64,000 bases of DNA from NCBI RefSeq assembly GCF_900114605.1, contig NZ_FOTP01000001.1, forward strand, positions 186,001 to 250,000. Direction: 5' to 3'. Positions 62,759 through 64,000 of the stretch are shown here, piece by piece. The position numbers were made by a program, and so were the translations under genes. The stretch comes from Bradyrhizobium sp. NFR13. Its GTDB lineage: Bacteria > Pseudomonadota > Alphaproteobacteria > Rhizobiales > Xanthobacteraceae. Position 1 is the first letter of the stretch, and each line of letters starts with the position of its first letter. The notes under the pieces were generated by a model, which was given only the letters and a program-made list of their open reading frames with translations, was not told the origin of the DNA and ran no database searches.

Positions 62759-63926
62759 ACTCCCGCACGCGTATGGCGATCAACGCTGCCACCAGCAGCG
62801 TTGCGCCAAAGCCCGTGGGAGCGCCGAGAAACGGATAGGCGATCAGGAGCACAGCGGCGAGGCCAAGCACCGGCAGTTCGTGACGGCGAAAGCCTTCAAC
62901 GAGACCGATACGGGCGATGAAGCCGACGGCGATGGCCAGCACCATGACGTCATAGAGAAACAGGTACGGCGTCGTGAGCAGCGCGCCGACTGCCAGCGCA
63001 GCGGCTTTCAGTTCATAGCGCGTGCTGCTGCGCCACAGTGGCACGAGCACCGCCACGACGGCTGCAATCATGATCCATTGGAACGTCCAGGCCAGCGGCT
63101 CGCTGCCATCGAAGTAACGCACCAGCGCGAAGATGCTCTGCATCTTTCCCCAAGGCGCGCGGCCTTCGGTGAGGAAAGCCTGCGAGAACATCGGCATCCA
63201 GTGAATGAAGGCCTGCCAACTCTCGGTGCCGAAAGCGAGCCACGACACCGCGGCCAGCAGCACTGTGGTAATGCCCGCGCTGACGAAGGCCTTCCATTGC
63301 GACGCTGCGATCAGCACCAGCGGAAACAGAAATCCGTATTGCGGCTTGTAGCTGAGCAGGCCCAGACAGATGCCCGACAGGATCGGCCGCGTCGGCAGCA
63401 GCACCAGCATGCCGCCGATCAGCGCCGCCGTCAGAAATCCGTTCTGCCCGACAAGGCCGTTGGTGATCACCACCGGAAAAGCCGCAGCCAATAACAGGCC
63501 GAAGGGACGACCGACGATCGCACGCATCGTCGCCAGATATGGCACGAAGCTGACGGCAGCCCAGCCCGCGAAAGCAACAGCATAAGGCAGTTTCGCGAGC
63601 AGTGCCGCGATGAACAAAAACGGCGGCGGATAGTGCCAAGCGAAATTGCCGGGATAGGTCTGACCAAGGACGGCGATCTGGACCTTCTTCTGAATATCCC
63701 AGTCATAGGCCCAGGCCGGATGACCATCGAGCACCAATCGCCCGGCAGACCACACATTGACGAAATCGGTGGGCGAGCCGAGGTCACCTTCGTAGATCCA
63801 GCCGCGACCGTAGAAGGTCGGAAAGAAGGCGATGTTGAGCACGGCCAACACAACGCAGACAATCAGCAGCGCCGGCGGAACGGGGCTGCGCTCGGGTGTC
63901 GAAGTCATGCTGAGCGACGCTGGCAT
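62730..63926 (-). CDS. GT87 (DUF2029) membrane glycosyltransferase
   Basis: The 398-residue protein has about ten membrane segments and the GT87 pattern: GDLGSPTDFVNVWSAGRLVLDG with catalytic-type Asp, then NFAWHYPPPFLF and KPQYGFLFP. GT87 enzymes use polyprenyl-phosphate mannose to build lipomannans in actinobacteria; proteobacterial members are uncharacterised. ATG 63926 is chosen because GGGGA lies 4 bp upstream; in-frame starts at 63944 and 63947 lack a site. It converges on the HD gene with 29 bp overlap. Confidence 0.82.
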   Translation of the reverse strand: MPASLSMTSTPERSPVPPALLIVCVVLAVLNIAFFPTFYGRGWIYEGDLGSPTDFVNVWSAGRLVLDGHPAWAYDWDIQKKVQIAVLGQTYPGNFAWHYPPPFLFIAALLAKLPYAVAFAGWAAVSFVPYLATMRAIVGRPFGLLLAAAFPVVITNGLVGQNGFLTAALIGGMLVLLPTRPILSGICLGLLSYKPQYGFLFPLVLIAASQWKAFVSAGITTVLLAAVSWLAFGTESWQAFIHWMPMFSQAFLTEGRAPWGKMQSIFALVRYFDGSEPLAWTFQWIMIAAVVAVLVPLWRSSTRYELKAAALAVGALLTTPYLFLYDVMVLAIAVGFIARIGLVEGFRRHELPVLGLAAVLLIAYPFLGAPTGFGATLLVAALIAIRVREFIRSTPSSG

Positions 63927-64000
63927 AGGGTCCCCAATGCGCATCAAGGGCGCCGGGCGACAGTGCCGGGGGAAGTTTGAGGAAGGTTTAAGTGGGGCGT

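Overview
The window is ordinary chromosomal DNA of a high-GC alphaproteobacterium, most likely of the Bradyrhizobium/Rhodopseudomonas/Afipia group (Nitrobacteraceae). That view rests on gene content and order (waaA-DUF374-DUF4170-inositol phosphatase-pmbA, xseA-DUF2093, hisZ-hisG, a CIRCE-controlled groESL, two Bug-type binding proteins), on the Lys/Ala-rich histone-like protein, and on short palindromic intergenic repeats resembling those known from these genomes. I see no rRNA, tRNA, CRISPR array, insertion sequence or prophage. Genes are dense, with many 4-20 bp overlaps. All assignments come from reading translated motifs; no database search was run.

Layout. 1-6.6 kb: glyoxalase-like protein, mutL, a second VOC protein, rsmD, an RluB-type pseudouridine synthase with a huge Arg/Asp/Gly-rich N-terminal half, tadA, and a DUF6894 protein. 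6.6-12.5 kb: purD, a membrane protein, a three-gene operon (alpha/beta hydrolase, membrane protein, winged-helix regulator) behind a 29-bp palindrome, then divergent xseA and DUF2093. 12.5-18.9 kb: an overlapping minus-strand operon pmbA, CysQ-like phosphatase, DUF4170, DUF374 acyltransferase, waaA, lpxK (lipid A/Kdo biogenesis), then DUF6101. 18.9-25.4 kb: a cluster with LysR regulator, split ThDP-dependent decarboxylase, Bug-type binding protein and GlcD-like flavoprotein, resembling sulfolactate catabolism, then ubiA and a Pro/Ala-rich secreted protein. 25.6-30.6 kb: rsmE, hisZ-hisG, GT2 glycosyltransferase and HpnK/ChbG deacetylase. 30.6-33.7 kb: Bug binding protein, tartrate/D-malate dehydrogenase and LysR.

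33.9-42.7 kb: DUF2076, L,D-transpeptidase, CheZ-like protein, MFS transporter, lipoprotein, groES-groEL with CIRCE, and two secreted proteins. 42.8-50 kb: lactate/glycolate permease, SbmA/YddA-type ABC transporter, HPP membrane protein, TorF-like porin, histone H1-like protein. 49.2-56 kb: glcDEF glycolate oxidase, cytochrome c, TetR regulator, AzlCD exporter. 56-60.6 kb: nrdA-nrdB, a class I ribonucleotide reductase whose small subunit carries the Phe and Glu substitutions of class Ic (Mn/Fe) enzymes, behind a clear cobalamin riboswitch. 60.8-64 kb: a small protein, a GlxA-type regulator, an HD-domain protein and a GT87 membrane glycosyltransferase.

Points most worth following are the B12 riboswitch on class Ic RNR, an inverted pair of intergenic repeats between nrdA and nrdB, the sulfolactate-like cluster, the palindrome-controlled hydrolase operon, the giant disordered extension of the pseudouridine synthase, and the CheZ-like protein with a FliM/CheZ-type acidic tail.
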